64,000 nucleotides of DNA from assembly GCA_020746105.1 (NCBI GenBank), contig CM036619.1:9896238-9960237 (forward strand), in the 5' to 3' direction. The position numbers and the translations under genes are program-made. Below are positions 1-11,100 of the stretch, piece after piece. The DNA is from Trogon surrucura (lineage: Eukaryota > Chordata > Aves > Trogoniformes > Trogonidae). Below the pieces are notes generated by a model. It had not been told where the DNA came from. It saw nothing but the letters and a program-made list of their open reading frames with translations, and ran no database searches. Within the stretch, counting starts at the first letter, position 1; each line of letters starts with the position of its first letter.

Positions 1-1229
1 TGCTGCAGACCAGGCTGGCAGACAAGAAGCTAGGTGTCCAAGGGCTGAGAAGGGAGGGCAGAGGAGGGATGGGCAGGGGCTGTCCCTGGTGAGGGACGGC
101 GGCTGCTCCTTCTCTCTCTCCTCTCCTATTACAGGCAGATGCCTGGGTAGGGACATGGAGAGATCATGGCACCGAGTGCGTTGCTGGTGTGTGTGGATTT
201 TGGAAGAGGTGCTGCAGACCAGGCTGGCAGACCAGAAGCCAGGTGTCCAAGGGCTGAGAAGGGAGGGCAGGGGAGGGATGGGCAGGGGCTGTCCCTGGTG
301 AGGGACGTCGGCTGCTCCTTCTCTCTTTCCTCTCCTATTACAGGCAGATGCCTGGGTAGGGACATGGCGAGATCGTGGCACGCTTCTCTTCTCTCCCTTC
401 TCCAACACTCAGCCAGAGAGCTGTCAGGACACTACAGGACAGATAAGGTAGCCCCAACCTATACCCTATTACGGTCTTACAGAGAGTTGAGAGCTCTCTC
501 CAGCCATGGCAAGGCCAAGCATCCTTTTTCCCCTGGCAGCCAGAGACTGAGCCACACATGAGCTCCTGGCACCAGCCTTAGCACCCAGGTCACAGTCCCC
601 GGCAGGAAAGCAGGGGCTACTTGTGGCGATGGGGGGTGGCTGCTCTGTTCTTTGATGCTTCTGTTTTTGGCAGCTAAGTCACTGGACAGGGACATGACCA
701 GATCATGGCACAGACCTGTCGTCTTCTTCCTCTGCCACTCATCTAGAGAGAGCTGCTGATTTCTACAGGGACATTGACCTACAGGTCAGGAAACACACAG
801 AGACCTAGTTTTGTACTCTGTTATGGCCCTACAGGCCATGGTAGCTGTGGACAAAGGAAGCTCCAAACCATGCGCCATCCTTGTACCTTGTTATGGTCCT
901 GCAGGCAGCTGGAAACTCCCTGTAGCCATGGAGACAAGGAGCTCGGCAACACCCAACATCTCTGCGTGAAACATATCTCCAAATAAAGTTTGAGATCCAT
1001 GAACCCTTTGGCTCTTTCTGCTGTTGTCATTTGGGGGAAACCTTTTGGGGCCTTTCCTTTTGTATAAGTGCTGCATGAGCCTCAATACCTTAGGAAAAGA
1101 GCCCCTGTTGGCAGGCTCTTCCATGCAGAGCACCTCTTTGACTGCAAGCACTCACCTTTTGACTGCACTGGGGAAGGAATCTAAGCAAAAAAAAAAGGCT
1201 GGCAAAAATCTTTTGGGGGGCTTTTTTTA
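1..1229. repeat. Unidentified GC-richer tandem-repeat block (left part)
   Basis: About 170 bp starting at 2 recurs at 211 (period 209) with few differences. A more diverged third copy is recognisable around 600-710, where the gacatg/gatcatggcac core occurs at 152, 361 and 691. Each of the first two units has a pyrimidine tract ending CTATTACAG, like a splice acceptor. A second local duplication of period 70 starts at 811 and 881 (TTGTAC..TGTTATGG.CCT.CAGG). An AATAAA lies near 980. No coding frame is convincing. It could be an unclassified satellite, an old LTR or a lncRNA with duplicated exons. The family is not recognised. Confidence 0.6.
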
Positions 1230-1517
1230 AGCCGGCTACAGCAACCACACCTGAGGCCGCACCGGCAGCTCCAGGGCGGACACCCGAGATAGCGTGGGCG
1301 GAGCCACCCTCAGCAGCCCGGTGATTTTAAACACGGTGATCAGCTGTTAACTCTGCCCTCAGGGTATAAGAAGCCTTGGGGAGGGCAGGGACTAGTCCCT
1401 GTTCACTGAACAAAAGACCTAGAAGGATAAGTCTTTGTGAAAAGGCAAGTACTTAAAAGGCCTGTAAACTATTCCGTGCATAGCTTTCCGGAGAGTCTTT
1501 GTATTGTAGAGCCAACT
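1230..1517 (+). promoter_or_regulatory. CR1 5' UTR, putative internal promoter
   Basis: GC-rich leader upstream of ORF1. It contains a TATA-like GGTATAAG (1363-1370) and, 17 bp further on, a perfect 14-bp palindrome AGGGACTAGTCCCT (1387-1400). LINE transcription generally starts at the element's own 5' end under an internal promoter. Whether these motifs act in this element is not shown. Confidence 0.4.
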
Positions 1518-2585
1518 ATGGTTGCCACCAGGTCAATGGTTTTTAGAAAAACTGTGGGCACCCAGACAGAGGCCCCACGTAAGCATGTGGGTGTTCAGGC
1601 CTCGGGCTGCAGAGAATGCTGGAGCCTGGCACTGGCCATGGAGGGTAGTGGAAGTGACACTTGTGTCCGATGTGACCAGGTGAGCGATCTGCTCAGCCTG
1701 GTGGCTGAACTGAAGGAGGAAGTAGAAAGGCTGAGGAGCATTAGGGAGTCGGAGAGAGAGACAGATCGGTGGAGTCACGTCCTGAATGGCGAGCAGCAAG
1801 CTCCGCAAAGAGCTGAATATCCCCCCACCTCTGGCCATCAGGCAAAAGAGGGGGACCTAAAGGATAGGGAAGAGTGGAAGCAGGTACCTGCCAGGAGAGG
1901 AAGGAAAATCCCTGCCCGGCCTCCCTCACCTGCCCGGTTGCCCCTGCAAAACAGGTATGGGGCTCTAGACAATGAGAGCCAGGCCAAGGAAGAGTCAGTG
2001 GAGGGTTCACCCATAGGGCTGTCTAGGGTGAGTCGCTTGGATACACGCGTTAGGACTTCTTCATCTAAGAAAAAAAGGAGGGTAATTGTAATTGGAGACT
2101 CCCTCTTGAGGGGAACAGAGGGCCCTGTCTGCCGCCCTGATCCGACCCACAGGGAAGTCTGCTGCCTCCCTGGGGCCCGAGTTAAGGATGTTAGCAAGAA
2201 GCTTCCTGGTCTGGTCAAACCCATGGACTATTACCCGCTTTTGGTTATGCAGATCGGTAATGATGAGATAGTAGAGAGACGGCCAGAAGCAATCAAAAGG
2301 GACTTTAGGGCACTGGGGCGGATGCTAGAAGGATCAGGCGCACAGGTTGTGTTTGCCTCTATTCCTTCAATTATGAGGGAAAATAGTGGAAGGTTTGACA
2401 AAGTGCAGCAGATTAATACTTGGCTAAAGGGGTGGTGCCAGCGGTCTAGCTTTGCATTTTTTAACCATGGGGAGATCTACAGGGCACCTGATCTACTGAA
2501 ACAAGCTGGGGTTCAAATGACACAAAGGGAAAACAGGATCCTTGGTCATGAGCTGGCGGGACTCAAAGAGCGTTCTTTAAACTAG
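1518..2585 (+). CDS. CR1 ORF1 protein with zinc-knuckle-like, coiled-coil and esterase-like parts
   Basis: A 355-codon open frame starting at MVATRSM. The frame is open further upstream, but the family's proteins begin at this ATG. Near residues 31-57 are paired Cys motifs (CREC, CVRC). Next is a short heptad-like segment (VAELKEEVERL), then a proline/arginine-rich linker. An SGNH/GDSL-type esterase-like domain follows, with VIVIGDSLLRGTEG as the nucleophile block, CLPGARV as the Gly block and QIGNDE as the Asn block. The C-terminal block that normally ends in a catalytic His reads GVQMTQRENRIL here, with Gln in the expected place. The frame has no stop, so the copy is young or was recently active. 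ORF1 is thought to bind RNA in the RNP; the esterase role is not settled. Confidence 0.85.
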   Translation: MVATRSMVFRKTVGTQTEAPRKHVGVQASGCRECWSLALAMEGSGSDTCVRCDQVSDLLSLVAELKEEVERLRSIRESERETDRWSHVLNGEQQAPQRAEYPPTSGHQAKEGDLKDREEWKQVPARRGRKIPARPPSPARLPLQNRYGALDNESQAKEESVEGSPIGLSRVSRLDTRVRTSSSKKKRRVIVIGDSLLRGTEGPVCRPDPTHREVCCLPGARVKDVSKKLPGLVKPMDYYPLLVMQIGNDEIVERRPEAIKRDFRALGRMLEGSGAQVVFASIPSIMRENSGRFDKVQQINTWLKGWCQRSSFAFFNHGEIYRAPDLLKQAGVQMTQRENRILGHELAGLKERSLN

Positions 2586-2587
2586 AT

Positions 2588-5345
2588 ATGAAGGGGGATG
2601 GGGTTATAGCTGGGATTGCAGCGGGGCAGTGCTCTAGAAATTATGAGGACCGGGTGGCCTCCCATCCCCCTAGGGTGAGATCAGTGTGCTCAGCTTGCTC
2701 CCTGAAATGCTTATACACCAATGCACGCAGCATGGGGAATAAGCAGGAGGAGCTAGAAACCTGGGTTCGGGCAGGAGATTATGATCTGGTGGCAATTACA
2801 GAGACATGGTGGGACAGCTCACATGACTGGAATGTGGTCATGGGTGGCTATGTCCTTTTCAGGAAAGACAGGCCAGCCAGGCGAGGTGGTGGAGTCGCTC
2901 TTTACGTGAAAGAGCAACTACAATGTCTTGAATACCATCCAGGCATGGATGAGGAGCAAGTTGAGAGTGTATGGGTTAGAATTAAGGGGCAGGCTGGCAG
3001 GAGAGATACTGTTGTGGGTGTCTATTACAGGCCACCAGATCAGGGTGAGGAAGTTGATGAGGTTCCTCCAGTGCATCGATGATAATTTTCTGATGCAAAT
3101 GGTGGAGGAGCCGACTAGGAGAGGAGCACTGCTGGACCTCATCCTCGCTAACAAGGAGGATCTGGTTGAAGCAGTAAAGGTTGAGGGCTGCCTTGGCTGC
3201 AGTGACCATGAAATGGTGGAGTTCAGGATCTCATGTAGCAGAAACAAAATAGCAAGCAGAATTGCAACCCTGGACTTTGCCAAGGCAAGCTTTGGATTTT
3301 TTAAACAATTGCTCGAGAAAATGCCATGGGCAAGGCTGTTTGAAGGTAAAGGGGCCCAAGATAGTTGGTTAGTGTTCAGGGACTGCTTCTACCGTGCTCA
3401 AGATCAGAGCATCCCGACACGTAGGAAGTCAAGGAAGGGAGCCAGGAGACCTGCGTGGCTAAACAGGGATCTGCTGGGTAAGCTCAAGGGCAAGAGGAGA
3501 ATTTACATATCTTGGAAGGCAGGGCTGACCACTTGGGAAGAATATAAGGCTGTTGTCCGAGGATATAGGGAGGCAACTAGGAAAGCAAAGGCCTCCCTAG
3601 AATTGAACCTGGCGAGAGGGGTCAAGGACAACAGGAAGAGCTTTTTCAAATACGTGGCAGATAAAACTAACACCAGAGGCAATGTAGGCCCACTGATGAA
3701 TGAGGTGGGTGCCTTGGTGACAGAAGATACAGAGAAGGCAGAGTTACTGAATGCCTTCTTTGCCTCTGTCTACTCTGCCAGAGGCTGTCCTGAGGAGCCC
3801 CGTTCCCCTGAGGCCGCAGAGGAAGTCAGGGCAGTGGAGGAGTTTGCTTTAGTCGATGAGGACTGGGTTAGGGACCAATTAAGCAATCTGGATATCCATA
3901 AATCCACGGGTCCAGACGGGATGCATCCACGGGTGCTGAGGGAGCTGGCTGATGTCATTGCTAGACCACTCTCCACCATCTTTGCCAAGTCTTGGGAGAC
4001 GGGAGAGGTGCCTGAGGACTGGAGGGAAGCAAATGTCACTCCAGTCTTCAAAAAGGGCAAGAAGGAGGACCCGGGTAACTATAGACCGGTCAGCCTCACC
4101 TCCATCGCTGGGAAAGTGATGGAACGACTTATCCTTGGTGCCATCTCAAGGCATATCAGGGATAAGAGGGTCATTAGAGACAGTCAACATGGCTTCACCA
4201 AAGGGAAGTCGTGCTTGACTAACCTCATAGCCTTTTACGAGGATATAACAAGGTGGATAGATGATGGCCGAGCGGTGGATGTGGTCTACCTTGACTTCAG
4301 TAAAGCATTTGACACAGTCTCCCACAGCATCCTTGCTGCTAAACTGAGGAAGTGTGGTCTAGACTCTCGCGTAGTGAGGTGGACTGTGAACTGGCTAAGG
4401 GGAAGAAGCCAAAGAGTTGTGGTCAATGGGGCAGAGTCTGGTTGGAGGCCTGTATCCAGTGGAGTGCCTCAAGGGTCGGTACTGGGACCAGTATTATTCA
4501 ATATATTCATCGATGACTTGGATGAGGGACTAGAGAGTACTATCAGCAAGTTTGCTGATGACACCAAGCTGGGAGGAGTGGCTGACACACCAGAAGGCTG
4601 TGCTGCCATTCAGCGAGACCTGGACAGGCTGGAGGGTTGGGCGGGGAAAAATTTAATGAAATATAACAAGGGTAAATGTAGAGTCTTGCATCTGGGTAGG
4701 AACAACCCCAGGTTCCAGTATAAGTTGTGGAATGACTTATTAGAGAGTAGTGTAGGGGAAAGAGACCTGGGAGTCTTGGTGGACAGCAGGATGACCATGA
4801 GCCAGCACTGTGCCCTTGTGGCCAGGAAGGCCAATGGCATCCTGGGGTGTATTAGAAGAGGGGTGGTTAGTAGGTCAAGAGACGTTCTCCTTCCCCTCTA
4901 CTCTGCCCTGGTGAGACCCCATCTGGAATATTGTGTCCAGTTCTGGGCCCCTCAGTTCAAGAAAGACAGGGAACTGCTGGAGAGAGTCCAGCACAGGGCA
5001 ACTAGGATGATGAAGGGAGTGGAGCATCTCCCTTATGAGAAAAGATTGAGAGAGCTGGGGCTCTTTAGTTTGGAGAAGAGGAGACTGAGGGGTGACCTCG
5101 TTAATGTTTACAAATGTATCAAGGGTGAGTGTCACGAGGATGGAGCCAGGCTCTTCTCGGTGACAACCACTGATAGGACAAGGGGTAATGGGCTGAAACT
5201 GGAACATAAGAGGTTCCGCTTAAACTCGAGAAGAAACTTCTTCTCAGTGAGGGTGACGGAACACTGGAACAGGCTGCCCAGAGAGGTTGTGGAGTCTCCT
5301 TCTCTGGAGACCTGCCTGGACACGTTCCTGTGTAGCATAATCTAG
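2588..5345 (+). pseudogene. CR1 ORF2 (endonuclease-reverse transcriptase) with frameshifting internal deletion
   Basis: ORF2 begins at ATG 2588, two bases after the ORF1 stop. Its first part is an AP-type endonuclease: NARSMGNKQEEL, then the catalytic-type Glu in ITETWW (codon 2801-2803) and [10 protein letters not shown]. At about 3060/3061, the sequence after EEVDE joins directly to [10 protein letters not shown] in another frame. Compared with the minus-strand copy at 25431-27976, about 119 bp are missing, including the family's DFN motif. The second frame then runs open to 5345. It carries the RT domain, with YLDFSKAFD from 4287 and the catalytic FADD at 4551-4562, and the C-terminal domain. 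As it stands the element cannot make an intact endonuclease-RT. The 3' coding end also lacks about three codons relative to sister copies (ETCLDTF). Confidence 0.88.
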
Positions 5346-5445
5346 GCATTCCTGCTCTGGCAGAGGGATTGGACTTGATGATCTTTCGAGGTCCCTTCCA
5401 ATCCCTGACATTCTGTGATTCTATGATTCTATGATTCTATGATTT

Positions 5446-5818
5446 TACTGCTATCTGGGTACTCTCTGTTGTCTGCTATCAAAGACAGGATCCTGAATGA
5501 TTAACACTTGATCTGTCCTGGCATGGCTGTTCTCATGTTGTTATGATCCTGTAGGTATCCCCCATAGCATTATGGTCCATAGCTATCAGAGCTTGGGCAG
5601 CTCTGGTGAATAGGTAATGTGTCTGCAGAGTAAAGTATCCCTCTCCAGCCCCACAGCTGGTCTGTCATTGGGAGAAACCTGTGATCCTACAAGCCATGAT
5701 TCACTCATTGAGACCTCACCAGCACAGTGGCTGTGCCTGGACCTTAACAGGGAGATGGGGAGTTGCAGTTTGCAGACTTTCAGCTGATTCATTTTGACCT
5801 AATGGTTTCTCTAGCTAA
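5446..5818. repeat. Continuation of the left-edge repeat block beyond the CR1 insertion
   Basis: The motif GTTATGATCCTGTAGG at 5540 and a weaker GTGATCCTACAAGCCATG near 5680 resemble the GTTATGG.CCT.CAGG units at 820 and 890. This suggests that the CR1 at 1230-5445 inserted into a pre-existing repeat block. No gene is seen. Confidence 0.4.
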
Positions 5819-5819
5819 G

Positions 5820-6107
5820 TCATAGAATCAGAGAATGGCCTAAGTTGGAAGGGACCTTAGCGATCATCTAATGCAACCTTCCAGTCACGGGCAGAGAAGC
5901 CTCTTAACTATATCAGGCTACTCAAGACACTGTCCAACTTGGCCTTGAACACCTGCAGGGAGGGGGCAGACACAACGTCTCTGGGCAGTGTATTCCAAAG
6001 TCTTGCCACCCTCGTAGTGAAGAATTTCTTTCTAAGATCCAATCTAAATCTATTCTCCTTCAACTGAAACCCATTTCCCCTTGTCCTATCAGTGGATGTT
6101 CAGATCA
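5820..6107 (-). mobile_element. CR1 3' fragment
   Basis: A 5'-truncated CR1 in reverse orientation. It starts CATAGAATCAGAGAATGGCC (tail complement), then GTTGGAAGGGACC and GATCATCTA, the hallmark CR1 3' end. It continues into the complement of the ORF2 C-terminus (CACAACGTCTCTGGGCAG; CCCTTGTCCTATCAGTGGA). It is diverged and belongs to a different subfamily from the neighbouring full-length copy. Confidence 0.85.
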
Positions 6108-7139
6108 ATTTGGTTCTATGTCCTGCACTTGAAGGTTATTAATGACTCCTGGATTTACTTTTTTACTCTTGAATCCTCTCACAAGTTAAATAAAAGGCAG
6201 GATGAAGTGGAAATTGAGAAGTTCACATGAATTCACAACCTCTAACAGTGATGAGGTGTTGGATAAAGCTCCTGAAGTTGCAGGTCTCTGTTCTGTCTCT
6301 AGTGCAGTTACCAGTTCTCTCACTAGTTTCTTAGTTTCTCAGACAATCCTCACTTCAATGGTGTTGATGCGCCCTGCCTTAGAAACATACTGAGCACAAA
6401 GAGGTATCAATGAAAGACAAATAAGTCACTGAAATGTATACTGTCCAAGGATCAACTCCCATTTGGCTCTCTTACATTCATTTTGCAAATGAAGAAGCTG
6501 TGACACACCTTCTACAAGCAAAAGAGTGCAGCTTTTACATAGGCCTTCATGAAGAAAAGGTCTGTGTACACAGGCACAGACTGTGAGAATTCAGTGATCC
6601 TTTCAGCTTCCTCTGTGGAATCGTTCAGAACTCAGATTGTGCAAGCTTGTACTTTTGCATCAGTTGAAAATGAATTTATTTAATTTGATCAATAATAACA
6701 GAATAACTATTATTACTGATATTAATTCTTAGCTAACTGACACTCTTTGTTTTTCTTAATATGGCTTTCTTCTCAAAATAAGTCATAGAACAAATCACAA
6801 GGTCTCTTTTAAAGAAGAGACTGTGCAAAAATAAATTGTTAATTATGTTTGTAATCTTTCCTGACTAAAGCCCTGTGAGTCAGTTCTTGGAAACATCATT
6901 TGTGGTTCAACTAGAGTTTAATGCCCCCAAATACTGCATATTTCCTCCTCAAGGCAGAGAGAATTTTACACGTTTGATGCCTTTAATTAAGATCCAAGAG
7001 ATACTTTTAAGCAAACTGTCCTAACTGCTATTTTTACAGCTTACACGACTGCAGAACAGTCATTCTCTCTTTTTTCTTTTTTTAAGCAGATATTTTTGCT
7101 TCTCCTGTGTGATCAAATCCTATTTGTTGTTTGTTGCAG

Positions 7140-7289
7140 ATAGCGGCTCAGGCAGTGTTATTTATGTGTATGAACACTGCAGGAATCTTCATTAGCTACC
7201 TATCAGACCGAGCACAACGTCAAGCCTTCCTGGAGACCAGAAGATGCGTAGAAGCCAGACTGAGGCTGGAGACAGAAAATCAGCGACAG
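7140..7289 (+). CDS. ADCY8: ADCY8 internal exon (probably exon 2): end of TM6 and start of signalling helix
   Basis: This is a 50-codon exon of adenylate cyclase 8, the Ca2+/calmodulin-stimulated membrane enzyme that makes cAMP from ATP. The acceptor is TTGTTGCAG, ending at 7139, and the donor is CAG|GTATTG at 7290, so the exon is phase 0 at both ends. The first third encodes a hydrophobic stretch ([17 protein letters not shown]) that fits the last part of the sixth transmembrane helix. The rest ([20 protein letters not shown]...) is the charged helix that couples the membrane cassette to the C1 domain. The isoform call rests on close agreement with remembered vertebrate AC8 and on the five exons that follow in order. 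The exon number is inferred. Its 150-nt symmetric length means skipping would keep frame but remove part of the membrane helix. Confidence 0.95.
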
Positions 7290-7717
7290 GTATTGGAGAA
7301 ACAATCCTATTTTTGTATTAACTGTAATTGATAATTGGACAAGACCCAGCTTTTGTAGCCTTGCTGACTCCAGTGTGATTTCACCTGATTTGTGCAGGTT
7401 AAGTGAGCTTTGTGCCATTATTTTCCTGGTGTGTATCAATCTGATGTGACATCTTAAAGATATTCACTGGGAAATTGGATGAATAGAGAATCACTGTTCA
7501 TTGTTCTTTCCCATACAAGAAGTAGCAACTGGCAGGTATTTAAAAAACGCTTTTTATACAAAAGGGATTAAGCTTCATGTTTCAGAGTGTTGGAGATACT
7601 AAAATGTGTATCAGTCAAGTGAAACTCTGTCTAGGCAGAAAAAATGCTGAAACATCACCTCTGGTTCAGATGAATTTTTGGAGCTGGAAGCCCACTACAG
7701 GGAAGTATCACTATATG

Positions 7718-8150
7718 AATCATAGAATCATTAAAGTTGGAAAAAACCTCTAAGATCATCTAGTCCAACCGTCTACCCAACACTATCATGACCACTAAAC
7801 CATGTCCCAAAATGCCACATCTGTAATTTTTTGAACACTTCCAGGGATGGAGACACCACCACTTCCCTGGGCAGCCTGTACCAATGTCTCACCACTCTTT
7901 CAGTAAAGAATTTTTTCCTAATATCTTATCTAAACCTCCCCTGTTGCAACTTGAAGCCATTACCTCTTGTCCTATCATTAGTAACTTGAAAGAAGAGACT
8001 AGCACCCACCGCACTACAACCTCCTTTCAGGTAATTGTAGAGAGAAATGAAGTCTCCTCTCAGCCTCCTCCAGACTAAATAATCCCAGTTTCCTCAGCTG
8101 CTCTCTGTTCCTAAGCTCTTCCCTGAAAATCTCCTTTTAGACCCTGTGCA
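7718..8150 (-). mobile_element. CR1 3' fragment, old
   Basis: Reverse-strand CR1: AATCATAGAATCATTAAAGTTGG, CTAGTCCAACCGTCTACCCA, CTTCCAGGGATGGAGACACC, CTTCCCTGGGCAGCCTGTAC and CTCAGCCTCCTCCAGACTAA. It is more diverged than other copies, with no open frame, so it is probably an old insertion. It begins 430 bp after an ADCY8 exon. Confidence 0.85.
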
Positions 8151-11100
8151 GAATAGCATACCAGTTTAGGTGAGCTTTTCATCTGAGCAGGTATGGTTGT
8201 ACTTATGTATATCATCTTTTCCAATCCAGAATGAGAGGCATAGAATAAAAAGTTTACTGCTTATTATTTTGTGCCAAGGGAGCAGAAATGCGATGTAGCA
8301 TTTTATATGTATTTTGCATTCCCAGTAAAATACCAGAAGGCTCACCCTCTGTTTAAAAACTTGCATAAAGATCAAAATACAACCTGTATATAGAAGTTAC
8401 TGCTCTTTTATTTACCAGTGAATTTAGCCATTCATTTTTTCCTGTTATATAGATACGTATATTGCTTCTTAATTTTATTTTATTTATTTCTTGAAAGCCA
8501 TGCTCTTACATAGAGATCTAAGAAGATGTCATATTCTAGACTTTGCTGACTGATGACTCAGTACAAATGCATGACTGTGCTGAGTAACGTAGGTTACATA
8601 TATCAGAACATCTCTCCAGGCATTGTCAACTGGAGAGGCTTTGAGGGACACTATTTAGGATGCTCTGTTCTCATTTTAACTGTAAGACCACATTTTTATG
8701 GCTTTTATTTTTTTTGTAATTTTGTTGGGGTTTTTTTCATTCTTTTTCATGTCTAATATTTCATAAATTCATTTTTTGTGAACTTTACTTTGATCATTGT
8801 TTTGTAGAGTTTATTGTAAAAAGCTTTCTAAAACACTAGCAGAAGATTCCTCTGTTCCGGCTGATTCTGGGGATTTTCCATTAGAATTATTTTATTTTCT
8901 CATGAAAAATGAAATTTCTGCAAAGATAATATTTTCTTTTGAGAAATTAAAATTTTCTGAAATTTTATTTCCTCTTAGGAAAATTAAGACAGACTGTGTG
9001 GGTTTAAAGAAATCAGATATTTTTTGGGGGAGCGGGGAAGTAGGGGGTGGATCTTAAATACTTGGTTTTGTTCAATCAATGTTGAACTGTGCACTTTGTC
9101 TTGGCCCAGTGCCTTGCAAGGCTTCAAGGCTGTGATGTCTTCTGAGTCAGAACTTCCTGGAGGGTTACCTCACTGCATGTGAGACTCACCTATAATCAAA
9201 CAAAGTAGTGTGTCATAGGCATCACATGACTGGAATTACGTAAAGGAAAATGTATTCAGGCCAAAGAAAATGTCCACAAGAGAAAAATACAGACCTCAGG
9301 ACACCAGATGAAAGATTTCTTCTAAGATCTAATTGAATGGTAAACTGACCCAAATCTAGGAATGAAACACTTTGAGATATTTCCAACTAATTTTGTTGGA
9401 GCTCTGAAACTGTGATACTATGCACACCTATAAATATATATATGTGTAAAATACATGGAAAATACTTCTCAGTTTTCCATTTATATGTGAGACAACAACA
9501 GTTCTAATATTGGCATGTCTTGAGATACGGAAAGCCTGTTTCCCTCAGTCCTTCTATAGTTTCCCTTTGCTCCTGAAGTACTGGCTCATTTAAGCAATTT
9601 TGAAACGTCTTATTTAAGAAGACTGGAATGTCACATTTTAGGTGACTGCTTTTCTTAAGCAGCTTGTTCATGCTCACCTGATCAATATCTGCAGACAGTA
9701 ACTCAGTGACTGCCAACATTTCTCTATTTTGAAGACATATTTTTCATGGTACAGGGGATCTGCATTTCACAGGAATACGAAAAACATGTTATCCATTAAT
9801 GGCATATCACATTTTAAAAAGAAAGAACTGAATCCTGATGAAGTTTAATAAATTCATTCTATGACTTTCTAGAAAATAAAGGATTTATAGGAAGTGGGGA
9901 AAAAGAGGGAAAAAGTATGTGAAGGCCAATAGTTGTGATGTGGTTCTGAAAATTTCTAAGAGTATGGCTAGGGAGCTAAAAATGAGCAGAGAAAACAGAG
10001 GAATGTTTGTTTATGTGATTCTTCCAGATAGTAATTTCAGGAAATCCAAATTCTGTTCCACTTAGATTTAGTTCTCTTTCACTTCTCATATATGGTCTAA
10101 ACTTAAGATTTCTTACATCAAGGTTGAGATTTTTGTGGCTTTCAGTGGTGGTACTGTTACTTTCTATAGTAATAGGTGACATCATTAAAATCTCTCAGGG
10201 TTTGTTTCTACCACACACAGCTTCTACTTCTTAATCTGAAAATAATAGCTAATTCCAATAGGTATGTGTATTGACATGTCATATACATGACATATCATGT
10301 GGTGTATGACAGCTTGTCAGATACATCCCACAGGGTCTGGTTTTGTCCTTACTTTGATTAAATCAGAAGATCGATAAGATTAAAGTAAGAAAAAATTACG
10401 TGAGTAAAAAAATGTAACAAGGAGTGGTCTGCCGTTCCATAAGTAATTGCAGAATAAGACTCCAACTTTTTATTATTATAAAGGTAATATAAGTGCTTCA
10501 GATATATTTCTGTTAATTGTTCACTGTTAAAACTAAGAAATCAAGTTTCTGCACTCTCAAAATGACCCAAATTTTTCACTATCACTTAGATTTGTCATCT
10601 CTAATAATCCATCATGGTAATAATCATAAATGTTATTGCTATCGTTATTCAGTATTGTGAATGCCTAAAAGACCCAGTCATGGAAAGTCATCCAACTGTG
10701 AACCAAACATTTTATAATCTATGTTTTAGAGACAAATTTTAGGTACAATCAGACATGTGGAACTGTACTAGGAAAAAAATAATACTGGTAAATGTGTATC
10801 TGTTTGTGTTTCAGAGATTTTTAAGAATCCTCTAATAAGTATTTGCAGATTTTCTGGAGTAAAAAAAATAAACTTTCTGCTTTATCATCCTCTGTCTTAT
10901 GGTGAAACTATATTTCCTGATAAATGTCATAGAGATCAGCTGATTTTTTTTTTTTTTTCCCAGTGAAAGCAGCTTCATTCCTTCATTTACCATCATACTT
11001 TTTTTGTAAAGTGGGATGAAAACAGAAGATGAAACTACCAAAATCCCACTAGGAGTAAAAAACTTCTTTATTGTTGTTTGTGCTATTCTGAACTGAAATT

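Larger units (their letters stand above)
1230..5445 (+). mobile_element. Near full-length CR1 LINE, + strand
   Basis: A non-LTR retrotransposon of the chicken-repeat-1 clade. It comprises a GC-rich 5' UTR (about 1230-1517), ORF1 (1518-2585), a 2-nt gap, ORF2 (2588-5345, broken) and a short 3' UTR. It ends in the CR1 tail, with the octamer ATTCTATG or ATTCTGTG repeated about four times at 5410-5445. Most genomic CR1 copies are strongly 5'-truncated, so one that still has its 5' UTR and both ORFs is uncommon. The exact 5' end is uncertain. Its 3' end closely matches the fragment at 15053-15236, so both belong to one subfamily. It sits in sense orientation in ADCY8 intron 1. Confidence 0.93.
1..7139 (+). 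other. ADCY8: ADCY8 intron 1, 3' part
   Basis: Everything left of the first visible exon is read as the end of intron 1. It holds the GC-richer tandem-repeat block (1-1229, resuming about 5446-5818), the near full-length CR1 and an old CR1 fragment (5820-6107). From about 6110 to 7139 it is AT-rich sequence in which I see no gene or repeat. The large first coding exon of ADCY8 is not recognisable here, so it must lie further left. Confidence 0.8.

Noticed and set aside
166..561. 131-codon plus-strand reading frame in the left-edge repeat
   Set aside because: It runs through two repeat units of a low-complexity GC-rich block, has no recognisable domain, and overlaps open frames on the opposite strand. 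No coding signal.
8797..9057. 86-codon plus-strand frame in intron 2
   Set aside because: AT-rich chance frame with low-complexity Phe/Lys/Ile composition, no homologous look and no splice context.
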